NCBI GenBank assembly: GCA_964353355.1
Contig: CAYGVT010000065.1
Span: forward strand, 1-5,578
DNA from: CAYGVT01 sp964353355
GTDB lineage: Archaea; Thermoplasmatota; DTKX01; GCA-020343715
DNA length: 5,578 bases
Reading direction: 5' to 3'
Both the position numbers and the translations under genes were made by a program. Shown here one piece after another: positions 1 to 5,578 of this stretch (positions are counted from its first letter, which is position 1; the number at the start of each line of letters is the position of its first letter). The notes beneath the pieces are model-generated. The model saw nothing but the letters and a program-made list of their open reading frames with translations. It ran no database searches and was not told the origin of the DNA.

Positions 1-235
1 CCGAATGTGGGGGAGCGCGGGCGGATGGGGGAGGTCGTTGGGAGCCGAGCGGTGCGAAGAGCCGTTCTTGGACGGTGGATGGGGGTAGCCCGGGTTCGTG
101 GGGGGTGGGCTCGGGGCCGCCGTAGGAACGGGATGCGGGCGGGGTCCTGCGGGGGGGCGAGCCTGAGCTCTACTATACATGAGAAGGGAAGGGGGCGTTG
201 AACGGGTCGAACGTTCCACCGACGACGACGCTGGC
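1..235. other. G-rich non-coding flank
   Basis: This stretch shows no gene I would support. The plus strand is very rich in G runs, and the open frames across it translate into low-complexity Arg/Gly or Pro/Arg-rich peptides with no recognisable domain. One minus-strand frame stays open from 315 to the window edge, but it is proline-rich and looks like a by-product of C-rich DNA. A short AT-rich island lies at 170-181 (ctctactatacat) and could be a TATA-like element. It has no credible gene on either side, so I do not call it a promoter. The gene to the left, if any, is outside the window. Confidence 0.6.
81..116 (+). other. Potential G-quadruplex tract
   Basis: Five G runs of at least three Gs occur in 36 nt: 81-85, 92-94, 100-105, 107-109 and 113-116. 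The last four runs have loops of 5, 1 and 3 nt, which fits the canonical four-run quadruplex pattern. The run strand is the non-template strand for the leftward genes, although no gene overlaps here. Folding is inferred from the pattern alone. Confidence 0.5.
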
Positions 236-347
236 GCGGCCGGCGCGCACACGCGCGCCGACCTTGCTGAAGACAGGGCCACTCCCATGGACGCGCCATG
301 AGCGCCGTCGCACATCCTGCCAGGGCCAATGGGGGCCGCCGGGGTGG
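236..347. repeat. Left copy of ~112-nt flanking direct repeat
   Basis: This segment matches 5399-5511 in the same orientation, with about nine mismatches and one extra G in the right copy. The first 24 nt are identical, and so is a block of about 30 nt around ccagggccaatggg. Two hairpins are visible. The first is GGCGCGC (242-248) and GCGCGCC (253-259) around an ACAC loop. The second is CATGG (286-290) and CCATG (296-300) around a 5-nt loop. The copy lies 254 nt beyond the stop codon of the large surface-protein gene. It encodes no convincing peptide. It could be a dispersed intergenic (REP- or MITE-like) element. Family unknown. Confidence 0.8.
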
Positions 348-376
348 GGCGCGGGGGTGGCGGAGGTGGGGGTGGG
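341..376 (+). other. G-run tract following left repeat
   Basis: G runs at 341-344, 346-349, 353-357, 368-372 and 374-376 follow directly on the left repeat. One loop is 10 nt, so this is a relaxed rather than strict quadruplex motif. The right repeat is followed by a similar tract that shares the gcggaggtggggg core (here 360-372), so the tract is probably part of the repeated module. A further G-rich stretch continues to about 405. Confidence 0.5.
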
Positions 377-377
377 A

Positions 378-601
378 CGTGCAAGGACGGGGCGGTGGGG
401 GGTGGTACTTACTTATGAAACAGGGGTCGTTACTTATGGGACAGACCCTCCCGACAGAGCTGCAGAGAATCTCACCGGAGGTCTAATTCTTCAGTCTCAA
501 GGAGTCGTTGTATCCCGATGCAGATGCGAGGAGGAGGTCCATCGCGTTGCGAGTGCCTGGCATATAACCATGCGATCGTCGAATGGGTGAATTGGGAATG
601 G
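378..601. other. Intergenic region 3' of the large gene
   Basis: About 220 nt lie between the left repeat module and the stop codon of the surface-protein gene. I see no gene, no tRNA-like fold and no T-rich terminator immediately after the stop on the minus strand. The frames here are short, and those on the minus strand overlap the large gene out of frame. The only distinct structure is the tandem motif at 409-448, described separately. Confidence 0.55.
409..448. repeat. Tandem 15-nt motif pair, possible IS-end relic
   Basis: TTACTTATGAAACAG at 409-423 recurs as TTACTTATGGGACAG at 430-444, a 21-nt period with 13 of 15 positions identical. The second copy sits inside a small inverted repeat, GGGTC (424-428) and GACCC (444-448). 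A period of two helical turns suits a dimeric DNA-binding protein. Read on the minus strand, the sequence resembles the outer end of an insertion sequence (a CTGTCCCATAAGTAA-type terminus with an internal second binding site). No transposase gene or partner end is visible, so the IS reading is an inference. Two regulator sites are an equally open alternative. Confidence 0.45.
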
Positions 602-3600
602 TCATCCAGGACGATGCCGTGCAGACCGCTCGCGCACCAGATAGTACCCGACCGAGACGATGGCAGCCACGATTATGAGGATGCCCCACCAGGGTAACAC
701 GGGCTGCCCGACCTCCAGCCTCGAGACGAAGATGCGGACGTGCGTCAGGTTCGATGCCCCCAGGCCATCGGTGACGTTCAGCGTGAGCATGTGCTCGCCC
801 TCCGAGAGACGGGGCCTCAACTCGCGGCCCTGGCCCAGGGGGCCGTCCCTGCTGGAGCTCCACGCCTCCGTCAAGGCCTGGCCATCGGGGTCCGTGCTAG
901 CGGAGACCAGCAGGACATCCTTCCCAAGACGGACGGTCTGGCCATCCTCGGGGGCCTCGATGACCGCGACCGGCGACCGGTTCACCCGGACGGTGCGCCA
1001 TCCCGAGGACACCGTATGCCCCGCGGCATCCCAGGCTCGCCATTCGATGCTCCCGGCATCGCCCATGGGGAACGCGATGGGCCCCGTGGACGCGATGCGA
1101 CCGTCGTCGTCCCCGACGAGCGTGGCATTGGTCCATCCCGTCTCATGCCCGCCTGTGAGATGTGCGCGCCACTCGACGGAGACCACCCACGTCACCGTGT
1201 CATTCACGCGCAATGAGCAGTCCACGGGAGACAGTGCCACTATCTCGCCATCGCCTGGCCACATGGTCCCGAGGACGGGTGGCGAGAGGTCCACGAACCA
1301 CTCCCCCACCTCGAGGTCTGCGATGTTCCCCGCGATGTCGGAGGCCGTGAGATATACCATCCACCGCCCCTCGCCAAGGTCTGTTCGGAACAAGAACCGT
1401 GTTCCTCCATCCAGGGGCTCCACCTCGACGAGCGAGGCCATCCCGACATGACCGGTGGCATTCGTGGGCACCAGCACAACTCTGGAAGCATCGGTGCCGG
1501 AGAGGGTATCCTCAAGGATAACGGTCACATCGAACATGGTCACGTTGAAGATGCTGGCCGGGGAGGGGGACACGGACACCATCGCGGGGGGATGGCGGTC
1601 GACCCTGACCACGTACGACTCCGATTCGACAGGCCCGTTGCCCGCGAGGTCCCAGGCACGCCACTGCAGCCTAGTGGCGCCCTCGGGCAGCGGGAGGGAG
1701 ACCTGCAGGGACGTCCCAGTGAGCGGAATGATCCCGTCCGAGGTCCAGGTTCCCGTGTCGCCCACACGATACTCCATGCCCTCTGGGACCACTCCTGAGC
1801 CCCCGACGTCCAGGACCTCAGCCGTCACCGCGACCATTGCATCCCTCGCCCAGCCCGCGGGTCCCAGCGCGCCGAAGGCGGGGGATTGCGTGTCGAGCCA
1901 GAGCTCGAGCGGGCCTGCGCTCGAGGGGCCGTTCCCGACTGTGTCCGAGCACCGCCATTCCAGGTGGTTCTCCCTGCCCTCCACCAGCTCGAGGATGACG
2001 CCCAGCCGCCATTCGCCGTCCCCGATGGCCGTCACCGAGGCCAGCATCCATCCTCCCGGGCCCAGCCTTGCCTGCGCGGACGCGGGTTCCAGGCCCGAGC
2101 CGTCATCACGGATGATGATGGTGCATTCCACAGAGCTGCGGTTGAGCCAGTTCCTGTCAATGGGGCGCCAGTCACTGAGGGTCGGAGGTGTTGCGTCCAC
2201 CCGGAGCCTGAACGACAGGTCCGTGCGGTCGTCGCAGCCCATAGGGAGCCCTATGAGGTGGAACGTCCACTCGACGATGCCGTCCGAGGTCGCGGTGGCA
2301 TTGACCGTCATCTCCAGGCCCTGTCCTCCGGTCACATTGCCGTATGTCCTCCGTGCCGTACTGTCCCTCGCATCGACCGTGCAGTTGATGCCTGGCGCGA
2401 TGTCCTCGGTGTCCTCGTACCTCACACCAGGACTGGTGAATCGAAGGCCCTCGCCGGACCTGACCCAGGCGAGGACATCCAGGAGGCGAGTGTCCTCGCC
2501 CTCGACCCTCAGGGGTCCCACCAGCCGTAGGTCCGTCTCGACACGGAATACGGACTCGAAGGACGCAATGCCAGGGCGAAGGGGGGTGTTGCGGGCGGTC
2601 GCGTTCACGCGTCCGGCGCCATCGCCGGGCCAGTTCCACCCGAACCTCAGCCTGAAGGTAAGGGTCCAGTTCACCCCGTCGGTCGCGCTCTCGAAGCCCT
2701 CGAGCGTCACGAACTCACCGCCGGACCGCAGCCTGGCGAGGCCCGAGGTGCGGTTCCAGTAGAGCACCACGCCGGCGCCCTCGGGGTCCAGCTCGAGGAC
2801 GAGGTCCTCCAAGTAGGATGTGTCCCAGCCCGACCAGACGCGCACCGTGACATTGTACGCCTTGAGGTCCGCGTAAAATGTCATGTTGGAGTTTAGCGCA
2901 GGCTGCTCAAGCCAGATACGTGGCCGGGGATGTCCATCGAGCGCGATGACGTCGCCACCCTCCGTCGCAAAGACGAGCTCGGCCAGGCCGTCACCATCGA
3001 GGTCGCCGACGACGACGGGCGTTACGATGGACGAGCCCGCATCGAACCTCCAGAGGACCTTGAAGGTGTGGCCGTCGATGGCGATGACATGACCGTCCTT
3101 CGTGCCAACGATGATGTCCTTTACCGAATCCCTATTGATATCCACTATGCTTGGCGCGCGGGATGCGACCATGCCCAAGTCGATTGTTGCCCTCACGCTG
3201 CCATTATAGCCGTCGAGAACATGCATCCTGCCATCGAGGTCAAGTACTATCACCTCTGGGCGGCCATCCCCTTCGAGGTCTCCCGCTGTGAGAGGAATGG
3301 CCTTGAACCCAGCAATCCGATCAAAGTATGTCTGAGGAGGTACCGCATTTGGTATTTGATATTCCCAGAAGTGCCAGTATGTGTACTCGCCGTCGAGCAC
3401 TAGGCATCTAAGGAACGTCTTGGAGGAACCGTCGGAATCATCGCACCAGACGCTCAGAAGCTCGAACCGACCATCGTTGTTGGCGTCATAGGAAACCATC
3501 TCGGCCGAGGTGAGATTCCTTGTGGTGGAATCCTGACCATAGAAAAACCTAATCTCTCCTGAATTGAGGCTTGCGATGATGACATATCCTCCGGGGATCA

Positions 3601-4330
3601 ATGATGCAAAATATCTCTCTCCCCGGATATCCAGTTGAACAACGCTGAGCAGAGCAGCGTCGATGATATCCATTTTCCAAAGGGTCTTGCCCTGCTTAAA
3701 GGTGTAAAGGGAGGGATTGTAGGCGGTATTCAGTAACTCCTTCCATCCGTCGCCATCAACATCGATGAGGATAGGAGAAATCGCTGCGTAGATGCCACCC
3801 AGCGAACCGACATAGTATTTCTGTTTGCCGTCTGAGGCGTTGAGCGCAACGATTGCCCTGCGATAGGGTTGGAAATCGACGCGGACCGTAATGAGCTCGT
3901 ACGTTCCATCCCCTTCGATATCGTCGATAATTAGTGAGCCGGTCTCCACTTGATACTCGCTCTCCCATTGAAGAGTGCCATTGCGTCCATCCAGGCACCG
4001 CAATCTCCAGTCCGGCCCGGCGGAGAACGTGAAAACTTCATCGATACCGTCCTGGTCGATATCGGCCAGAAGCTGCGTCCATGGATCAATTTTCGTGGTG
4101 TGGTTCGCCCCTCCAAGACTCCACAGTACGCAAGGGGAGTCAATCTCCCCGGTCAGGTCGCTCTCGGCCAAGTGGTAGGAGTTCTGCATGTAGGTGGGCC
4201 AGGAGAGCGTCTCCTCGGCAGCGGTCATTTCGACGATGACGCTGAATACCAAACACAGAAGAATCATTGAACCAGTAACAATAATGACCGTGAACTTCTT
4301 CTCCACGGTAGATAGTAGGTAAGGACGCAT
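602..4330 (-). CDS. Membrane-anchored surface protein: FG-GAP propeller plus Ig-like repeats
   Basis: The 1242-aa product is probably exported and displayed outside the cell for adhesion, carbohydrate or partner binding. No catalytic motif is visible. Residues 13-33 are a hydrophobic signal peptide or anchor after a Lys-Lys n-region. Residues 81-468 form a propeller with calcium-type D-x-D/N-x-D-G loops at about 90, 137, 190, 282, 351, 397 (degenerate) and 443. A decayed one near 234 makes eight blades. Residues 470-710 are beta-rich linker domains. Four Ig-like repeats follow, starting near 711, 812, 910 and 1013, each opened by a V/L-D-x-x-x-P motif, usually with PP, and most carrying a D-x-x-G-N motif. 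A PKD-like domain spans 1118-1202, a membrane helix about 1212-1231, and the tail is RERSARHRPG. More than 15 N-x-S/T sequons fit archaeal N-glycosylation. No SD precedes ATG 4330, and a stop lies in frame nine codons upstream. GTG at 4306 is a credible alternative start. GC rises sharply after the sixth blade. Confidence 0.93.
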   Translation of the reverse strand: MRPYLLSTVEKKFTVIIVTGSMILLCLVFSVIVEMTAAEETLSWPTYMQNSYHLAESDLTGEIDSPCVLWSLGGANHTTKIDPWTQLLADIDQDGIDEVFTFSAGPDWRLRCLDGRNGTLQWESEYQVETGSLIIDDIEGDGTYELITVRVDFQPYRRAIVALNASDGKQKYYVGSLGGIYAAISPILIDVDGDGWKELLNTAYNPSLYTFKQGKTLWKMDIIDAALLSVVQLDIRGERYFASLIPGGYVIIASLNSGEIRFFYGQDSTTRNLTSAEMVSYDANNDGRFELLSVWCDDSDGSSKTFLRCLVLDGEYTYWHFWEYQIPNAVPPQTYFDRIAGFKAIPLTAGDLEGDGRPEVIVLDLDGRMHVLDGYNGSVRATIDLGMVASRAPSIVDINRDSVKDIIVGTKDGHVIAIDGHTFKVLWRFDAGSSIVTPVVVGDLDGDGLAELVFATEGGDVIALDGHPRPRIWLEQPALNSNMTFYADLKAYNVTVRVWSGWDTSYLEDLVLELDPEGAGVVLYWNRTSGLARLRSGGEFVTLEGFESATDGVNWTLTFRLRFGWNWPGDGAGRVNATARNTPLRPGIASFESVFRVETDLRLVGPLRVEGEDTRLLDVLAWVRSGEGLRFTSPGVRYEDTEDIAPGINCTVDARDSTARRTYGNVTGGQGLEMTVNATATSDGIVEWTFHLIGLPMGCDDRTDLSFRLRVDATPPTLSDWRPIDRNWLNRSSVECTIIIRDDGSGLEPASAQARLGPGGWMLASVTAIGDGEWRLGVILELVEGRENHLEWRCSDTVGNGPSSAGPLELWLDTQSPAFGALGPAGWARDAMVAVTAEVLDVGGSGVVPEGMEYRVGDTGTWTSDGIIPLTGTSLQVSLPLPEGATRLQWRAWDLAGNGPVESESYVVRVDRHPPAMVSVSPSPASIFNVTMFDVTVILEDTLSGTDASRVVLVPTNATGHVGMASLVEVEPLDGGTRFLFRTDLGEGRWMVYLTASDIAGNIADLEVGEWFVDLSPPVLGTMWPGDGEIVALSPVDCSLRVNDTVTWVVSVEWRAHLTGGHETGWTNATLVGDDDGRIASTGPIAFPMGDAGSIEWRAWDAAGHTVSSGWRTVRVNRSPVAVIEAPEDGQTVRLGKDVLLVSASTDPDGQALTEAWSSSRDGPLGQGRELRPRLSEGEHMLTLNVTDGLGASNLTHVRIFVSRLEVGQPVLPWWGILIIVAAIVSVGYYLVRERSARHRPG

Positions 4331-4335
4331 ATAAG
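4328..4335 (-). promoter_or_regulatory. TATA-like box of the surface-protein gene
   Basis: CTTATATG on the minus strand is the best box-A-like sequence near this gene, in a locally AT-rich stretch. It overlaps the annotated ATG at 4330. Its centre is about 25 nt upstream of GTG 4306, the usual distance from an archaeal TATA box to the transcription start. If it is functional, the transcript would be leaderless and start at GTG 4306. The protein would then begin MEKKFTVIIVTG and lose eight residues. This is inferred from sequence spacing only. Confidence 0.4.
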
Positions 4336-4350
4336 GATATTGTGTTTTCA

Positions 4351-4358
4351 GTGATCAC
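4351..4358. promoter_or_regulatory. GTGATCAC palindrome, possible operator
   Basis: A perfect 8-nt palindrome lies 20 nt upstream of the ATG of the large gene and about 15 nt upstream of its TATA-like box. That position would suit a regulator binding next to the basal transcription factors. Eight-base palindromes also occur by chance, and no regulator gene is present in the window. Confidence 0.25.
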
Positions 4359-4369
4359 CTGTCCTTGGT

Positions 4370-4390
4370 CAATGCTGGCATTATGCATTG
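4370..4390. repeat. Inverted repeat CAATGC/GCATTG
   Basis: CAATGC at 4370-4375 pairs with GCATTG at 4385-4390 across a 9-nt spacer. It lies in the AT-rich gap between the 79-aa gene and the large gene. It could be a weak transcript hairpin or a protein-binding dyad upstream of the large gene. The spacer itself repeats part of the arm (GCATTATGC), which allows alternative pairings. Confidence 0.3.
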
Positions 4391-4412
4391 GGCATTTTCG
4401 TACCATAACGGT

Positions 4413-4417
4413 AAAAA
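4413..4417 (-). terminator. T-tract after the 79-aa gene
   Basis: On the minus strand a run of five Ts (reading acatttttacc) starts 11 nt past the TAA stop of the 79-aa gene. Archaeal termination commonly uses short T-rich tracts without a required hairpin, so this is a plausible weak terminator. A small dyad, TACC-gttat-GGTA (4401-4413), immediately follows. The tract could equally be a TATA-like element for the downstream gene, though it is too far from either candidate start for a leaderless transcript. Confidence 0.35.
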
Positions 4418-4428
4418 TGTGTTTCTCT

Positions 4429-4668
4429 TTAAGATTTGTCCCCCGCCGCCTCGATGCCGGCGGCCATGACCGCCCCGCGCAACCATCGCATCCCCTCTAC
4501 CAGGGATGCCTCGACACCCTCGGCCTCGACCTCCACGAATTCAAGACACGATAGGAGCGCTTCTACCGCATCCTTTGGTTCCTGCCCCCACACGGCCAGC
4601 CCATTCGCTAGGTCGTGGAGGGGGCCGCCCCACCCCGCCCCCAGCCTGACCACGAACTCGCCCGGCAC
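4429..4668 (-). CDS. Small acidic protein of unknown function (79 aa)
   Basis: I do not recognise this family. The start is GTG at 4668. An in-frame TAA lies 10 codons upstream, between the start and the previous gene, and no ATG is available until residue 66, so GTG is the practical choice. No Shine-Dalgarno is visible. A TAAAA stretch at 4688-4692 is a weak TATA candidate for a leaderless message. The N-terminal 30 residues are Gly/Trp-rich with strand-like segments. Residues 33-75 are acidic and predicted helical (DAVEALLSCLEFVEVEAEG is followed by an amphipathic stretch). There is no signal peptide, membrane segment or metal-binding cluster. Codon third positions are strongly G/C, as expected for a coding frame in this DNA, and the protein reads more naturally than the Ser/Pro-rich opposite-strand frame. 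It could be a soluble partner of either neighbour or a remnant of a longer gene. Confidence 0.6.
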   Translation of the reverse strand: MPGEFVVRLGAGWGGPLHDLANGLAVWGQEPKDAVEALLSCLEFVEVEAEGVEASLVEGMRWLRGAVMAAGIEAAGDKS

Positions 4669-4746
4669 CGCCGGCGGCGTGGTCTCGTTTTAGCGCTCGC
4701 AATCTCATGTATGGTTCATGCTCGAAGGCTTACCTGCTCATCTCCT

Positions 4747-5301
4747 TCAAGATTTCGTTCCTCGCCGCCCCTTCAGTCTCCGCGGTGGCCTCGGCTTCTC
4801 CGTCGGGTCCCTTATCTTTGCCTCAACGTGCCATATCCCGTTGCCGTAGAGGTCCTCGGAGAGCCTGAACTCCATTCCCGAGCCTTTGATGTGCAGGACG
4901 AGTTGCCTCCACACCACACCGTTCCTGCGCGATGTCCTCTCGACCTCCTCGTAGGGCACGAACGTGCGCTCAAGAAGCTCGACGCCGTGCTCGTAGACGC
5001 CAGGCATGGCCGTCCTACCGGACAGCGCGCGGTTGGTCAGAAACCAGCGAACGACGATGAATGGCACGCACGCGAGGGAGACAATACCCATCGTCCGTAT
5101 TGGATGGGACCAGTCTGTGAAGAGTATAATGAGCGCGAGAAACGTGACCGCGGCGGTGATTATCGCCCAACTAGTCGCTCCACTATCCAGCTGGTCGCGC
5201 ATCTCTTTCTCGGAGCATATCTGGATGGCGCCGCGGTCGAGGGAGGGTTCCCGCACCCTGGCACCGTCGCGGATGACCCAGTCCCCGCCATCGACTTGCA
5301 T
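4747..5301 (-). CDS. Two-helix membrane protein with PH-like domain (184 aa)
   Basis: The protein has a hydrophilic N-terminal segment (1-42), two adjacent membrane helices at about 44-62 and 71-89, and a C-terminal soluble domain. Residues 97-165 look like the prokaryotic PH-like (bPH/DUF304-type) fold: a VYEHGVEL strand, then FVPYEEVERTSRRNG, then further strands and an amphipathic end (GIWHVEAKIRD). In known relatives such domains sit on the cytoplasmic face of the membrane, and their roles are mostly undefined. The tail from 166 is basic and proline-rich. The start ATG at 5301 is the first in frame after a TAG stop, and GAGGGG lies 10 nt upstream as a possible ribosome site. The 79-aa gene follows after 78 nt on the same strand. 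The overlapping plus-strand frame of 253 codons is Arg/His-rich and lacks such features, so I take it as a shadow. The family assignment rests on motif pattern only. Confidence 0.85.
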   Translation of the reverse strand: MQVDGGDWVIRDGARVREPSLDRGAIQICSEKEMRDQLDSGATSWAIITAAVTFLALIILFTDWSHPIRTMGIVSLACVPFIVVRWFLTNRALSGRTAMPGVYEHGVELLERTFVPYEEVERTSRRNGVVWRQLVLHIKGSGMEFRLSEDLYGNGIWHVEAKIRDPTEKPRPPRRLKGRRGTKS

Positions 5302-5311
5302 CGGATGCCTG

Positions 5312-5317
5312 CCCCTC
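5312..5317 (-). promoter_or_regulatory. Possible ribosome binding site
   Basis: GAGGGG on the minus strand lies 10 nt before the ATG at 5301 of the PH-like gene. It is the only SD-like sequence before any of the three genes and supports that start and a transcript with a 5' leader. The spacing is slightly long. Confidence 0.4.
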
Positions 5318-5375
5318 GCATTGAGATGGGCGTCTGGCTATTAATCCCTTCTATGCATGGGCTTGATGGAGAATG

Positions 5376-5386
5376 ATTATATTCTC
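5376..5386 (-). promoter_or_regulatory. TATA-like box of the PH-like gene
   Basis: GAGAATATAAT on the minus strand is the most AT-rich box upstream of the PH-like gene. A transcript starting about 25 nt on, near 5354, would have a leader of roughly 50 nt that includes the GAGGGG site. A second candidate, ATTAATA at 5339-5345, would place the transcription start on or past the ribosome site, so it fits less well. The right flanking repeat begins 12 nt upstream of this box, where a BRE or activator site would be expected. Confidence 0.45.
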
Positions 5387-5398
5387 CTAGAAAACCCC

Positions 5399-5511
5399 GC
5401 GGCCGGCGCGCACACGCGCGCCATCCTTGCAGAAGACACGGGCAGCCCCATGGACACGCCATGAGCGCCGTCGCGCATCCTGCCAGGGCCAATGGGGGGC
5501 CGCCGGGGTGG
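5399..5511. repeat. Right copy of ~112-nt flanking direct repeat
   Basis: This is the same sequence as 236-347 in the same orientation, starting points 5163 nt apart. The hairpin GGCGCGC-ACAC-GCGCGCC (5405-5422) is identical. The second stem, CATGG (5449-5453) and CCATG (5459-5463), is conserved while the loop differs (ACACG here, ACGCG on the left). The copy ends in an unrelated 3' sequence of about 10-15 nt before a G-run tract like that at the left. It abuts the promoter region of the PH-like gene. Whether it is a mobile element, a recombination scar or a regulatory element is not decidable from two copies. Confidence 0.8.
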
Positions 5512-5518
5512 CGCGCCA

Positions 5519-5551
5519 GGGGCGGCGAGGGGGGTGGGCGGAGGTGGGGGG
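5519..5551 (+). other. Potential G-quadruplex after right repeat
   Basis: Four G runs at 5519-5522, 5529-5534, 5536-5538 and 5546-5551 have loops of 6, 1 and 7 nt, which fits the canonical pattern. The tract shares the gcggaggtggggg core with the tract after the left repeat, so it likely belongs to the repeated module. The remaining bases to the window end are again G-rich and show no gene. Confidence 0.5.
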
Positions 5552-5578
5552 ACCGGCTCGATGCGCGGGAGGGGGGGG

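Noticed and set aside
1..315. Minus-strand frame open from ATG at 315 to the window edge, covering part of the left repeat
   Set aside because: The product is Pro/Ser-rich low-complexity sequence. The matching frame in the right repeat gives a different C-terminus and stops after about 33 codons, and the differences between copies are mostly non-synonymous in this frame.
298..486. Plus-strand peptide beginning MSAVAHPARANGG, also present in the right repeat
   Set aside because: The first 13 residues agree and the one base change is synonymous, but a one-base indel shifts the frame directly after, and the rest is Gly/Arg/Trp low-complexity from G runs.
449..600. tRNA or small RNA gene in the gap after the large gene
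   Set aside because: No T-arm consensus, acceptor stem pairing or CCA-like end could be found on either strand.
1455..2762. Plus-strand frame of 435 codons
   Set aside because: It lies wholly antisense to the Ig-like part of the large gene, is Ser/Pro/Arg-rich and has no recognisable domain. Long antisense frames are expected opposite high-GC genes.
602..4330. Quinoprotein (PQQ) dehydrogenase or integrin alpha assignment for the propeller
   Set aside because: I see no PQQ-docking tryptophan motif series and no catalytic residues, and the blades do not carry the integrin FG-GAP spacing throughout. Only a general propeller call is supported.
4615..5376. Plus-strand frame of 253 codons
   Set aside because: It covers the PH-like gene in antisense and is Arg/His/Pro-rich. 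The minus-strand product has clear membrane helices and a domain pattern, so only one of the two is credible.

Overview
The window looks like archaeal chromosome of high GC content, most probably Thermoplasmatota or a relative. This is an inference from four things: a very large secreted propeller/Ig-like protein with one C-terminal membrane anchor, many N-glycosylation sequons, starts without a Shine-Dalgarno motif but with TATA-like boxes, and TATA-like rather than -35/-10 promoters. No rRNA, tRNA, CRISPR array, transposase or phage gene is visible.

Layout: all three credible genes are on the minus strand, so they read from right to left. In transcription order they are (i) a 184-aa two-helix membrane protein with a C-terminal PH-like domain (5301-4747), (ii) a 79-aa acidic protein of unknown function starting at GTG (4668-4429), and (iii) a 1242-aa surface protein (4330-602). 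The large protein has a signal peptide or anchor, an FG-GAP/VCBS-type beta-propeller of probably eight blades, a linker of beta domains, four Ig-like repeats, a PKD-like domain, one membrane helix and a basic tail. The gaps between the genes are 78 and 98 nt. Separate promoter-like sites and a T-tract suggest that they are not one tight operon, and nothing shows that they act together.

Flanks: positions 1-601 and 5302-5578 hold no convincing gene. Each contains one copy of a direct repeat (236-347 and 5399-5511, about 92% identical by hand alignment). Each copy carries two short hairpins and is followed by a G-run tract able to form a G-quadruplex. The repeats bracket the three-gene block, and the right copy abuts the likely promoter of the PH-like gene. 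Near 409-448 there is a tandem pair of 15-nt motifs that resembles a transposon end or a regulator site.

Most notable: the repeat/hairpin/G-run module found at both ends, and a sharp compositional break inside the large gene. The DNA for the first six propeller blades is about 45-53% GC, while the last blades and the Ig-like part are about 67-75% GC, which suggests a gene assembled from two sources. I do not see a clear new defence or metabolic system.
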